DNA from: Burkholderiaceae bacterium
Lineage (GTDB): Bacteria; Pseudomonadota; Gammaproteobacteria; Burkholderiales; Burkholderiaceae
NCBI GenBank assembly: GCA_947457745.1
Contig: CANGWT010000081.1
Coordinates: 1-7,268, forward strand
DNA length: 7,268 nucleotides
Reading direction: 5' to 3'
Numbering within the stretch: the first letter of the stretch is position 1; each line of letters opens with the position of its first letter. The notes below the pieces were generated by a model, which did no database searches, was not told the origin of the DNA, and worked only from the letters and a program-made list of their open reading frames with translations. A program made the position numbers and the translations under genes. Of the stretch, positions 5,754 through 7,268 are shown one piece after another.

Positions 5754-7268
5754 TTAGGGGTTTTTGCCCGTTTGGGAACAAAGAACTTTGAAGAAAGCCA
5801 GGTTGGAGGTTGGGGGTAGCTCCCCTAATGCTAAAACCACTGCTTGAGGGCAGACGCGTCTCGCAATGCGGGAGAGCGTCATTCTGGTGCGTGTTCCTGT
5901 AACGATCACGGGCGGGAGATTTTGACTCTCCAGCTCCTGTATGCCTTTAATGACCTCTTCGCCAAACATTCTGGCTAGGGAGGGCTCAATCAGGCCATCT
6001 GGGGCAATTGCACCATTGCCAATGGCCTGCTCAATCAGTCGCTCAAATTCCGGCTGAATACCTAAAACTTGGTAGTTAGAGCCATCACCCAAGGTTTCCT
6101 GAACAATGGTTCTTCTCAAGGCAAAGCGAAGATGCGGCAGAATTTCTAATGGGTCATTCATTTTTGGAGCCCATTCACTAGCCACCTCCAGAATAGTTCG
6201 TAAATCCTTAATGGGCACATCTTCTTCTAGGAGTAACTGTAAAAGACGTTGTAAGGTGGCCAAAGGAACCACTTTGGGAACTACCTCTTCCACGAGTTTG
6301 GGGTAATTCACCTTGACGTGATCTAAGAGGTCTTGCGTTTCTTGACGGCCTAATAGCTCAGCCGCGTGCTGATGAATCAGGTGGTCCAAGTGGGTGGTAA
6401 TGACTACAGCAGGCTCGACTACGGTATAGCCCTTAGCAATAGCCTCATCCCGAAAGCGACGCTCAATCCACACTGCTGGCATACCAAAGGTAGGGTCCTT
6501 CACTTCGATACCTGGAATGCTCTCGCCAGCAGTTTGTTGGATGGCTAGAAGGCGATCAGGCAGGCATTGCCCACGACCAATCTCCGCACCGTAAAGCAGG
6601 ACACGGTAGGTCTCTGCACTGAGTTGTAAGTTATCCCGAATATGCACCGATGGAATTAAAAAGCCAATCTCCGTAATAAACTTGCGCCGAATTGCCTTAA
6701 TGCGCTTGATAAGATCACTCTCATTCCCTTTGTCCACCAACGGAATCAGGCGGTAAGCTAACTCTAAGCAGAGTGGCTCAACAATGGGAACATCTTTCCA
6801 TTCAAGCTCTTGATTGGTGTCAGGTGCAGCGGCAGCAGTCTTGGCAGCTGCAGTCTCGCGTTTAATCTTTTGGTGGGTTAAAAAGGCAAGACCACCAAAA
6901 AGCAAGGCAAAACCAATAAAGATCACATGCGGCATTCCTGGCAAGATGCCCAGAATGCCAAGGACGGCAGCAACTACGCCAAGGGCATTGCTGTTTGCTT
7001 CGAACTGTTTGGAGACCTGACCAGAGAAGTCATCCTCTGTAGCAACGCGGGTTACCAAAATACCGGCTGCAGTAGAAATAATCAGCGCCGGAATTTGCGC
7101 AACTAATCCATCACCAATCGTGAGTGATGCAAATGTAGACAGTGCCTTACCAAAAGCCATGTCGTATTGCAAAACGCCAATAATCAAACCACCAATCAGG
7201 TTGATGACCAAAATCATGATGCCGGCCATGGCATCGCCACGTACAAACTTTGAAGCACCATCCATGGA
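5754..7268 (-). CDS. flhA: Flagellar export gate protein FlhA (C-terminal part)
   Basis: The gene is cut by the right edge: the frame stays open to the last base, and about 504 residues are seen of the usual 690-700. FlhA is an inner-membrane ring protein of the flagellar type III export apparatus that couples proton flow to export and docks chaperone-substrate complexes such as FlgN. Numbering from the ATG at 7265, the visible part opens with MDGASKFVRGDA and a hydrophobic segment at 13-33. The signature GDGLVAQIPALIISTAAGIL follows at 51-70, then membrane segments at about 95-110 and 113-130. After a short alanine-rich linker (137-150) comes the cytoplasmic domain (about 160-495), with DPTFGMPAVWI at 257-267 and VPIKDLRTILE at 350-360, both highly typical. 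The N-terminal FHIPEP signature is outside the window. This is the first visible gene of the leftward operon. Confidence 0.95.
   Translation of the reverse strand, partial: SMDGASKFVRGDAMAGIMILVINLIGGLIIGVLQYDMAFGKALSTFASLTIGDGLVAQIPALIISTAAGILVTRVATEDDFSGQVSKQFEANSNALGVVAAVLGILGILPGMPHVIFIGFALLFGGLAFLTHQKIKRETAAAKTAAAAPDTNQELEWKDVPIVEPLCLELAYRLIPLVDKGNESDLIKRIKAIRRKFITEIGFLIPSVHIRDNLQLSAETYRVLLYGAEIGRGQCLPDRLLAIQQTAGESIPGIEVKDPTFGMPAVWIERRFRDEAIAKGYTVVEPAVVITTHLDHLIHQHAAELLGRQETQDLLDHVKVNYPKLVEEVVPKVVPLATLQRLLQLLLEEDVPIKDLRTILEVASEWAPKMNDPLEILPHLRFALRRTIVQETLGDGSNYQVLGIQPEFERLIEQAIGNGAIAPDGLIEPSLARMFGEEVIKGIQELESQNLPPVIVTGTRTRMTLSRIARRVCPQAVVLALGELPPTSNLAFFKVLCSQTGKNP

Overview
The window is part of a flagellar gene locus from a Gram-negative bacterium. 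Protein style, moderate GC (about 45% by eye) and the order flhA-flhF-flhG-fliA beside flgM-flgN point to a betaproteobacterium of the Burkholderiales. A low-GC, Polynucleobacter-like member is my best guess, but this is inference without a database search.

Two converging gene groups fill it. On the + strand are flgM (anti-sigma-28), flgN (export chaperone for hook-associated proteins), a YcgR-type PilZ protein (c-di-GMP flagellar brake) and a Sel1-repeat protein of unknown role. On the - strand, read from the right edge, are the C-terminal two thirds of flhA (export gate), flhF (SRP-type GTPase placing the flagellum), an flhG-like gene (4-base overlap with flhF) and fliA (sigma-28). The groups meet in a short hairpin-rich gap at about 2531-2568. 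There are no RNA genes, mobile elements or CRISPR arrays.

The genes form one regulatory and assembly circuit. FlhA exports subunits, FlgM among them. FlgM holds FliA inactive until the hook is built. FlgN delivers FlgK and FlgL. FlhF and FlhG set flagellar site and number. The PilZ protein links c-di-GMP to motor output.

The most notable observation is the FlhG-like protein. It keeps the N-terminal DQAxxLR motif known to stimulate FlhF, but both MinD-type nucleotide-binding signatures are destroyed: the KGGxGKT P-loop is replaced and the Walker B aspartate is a proline. It looks like a pseudo-ATPase FlhG. Second is the Sel1-repeat gene paired with the flagellar brake gene, apparently with its own start and promoter inside the end of the brake gene.
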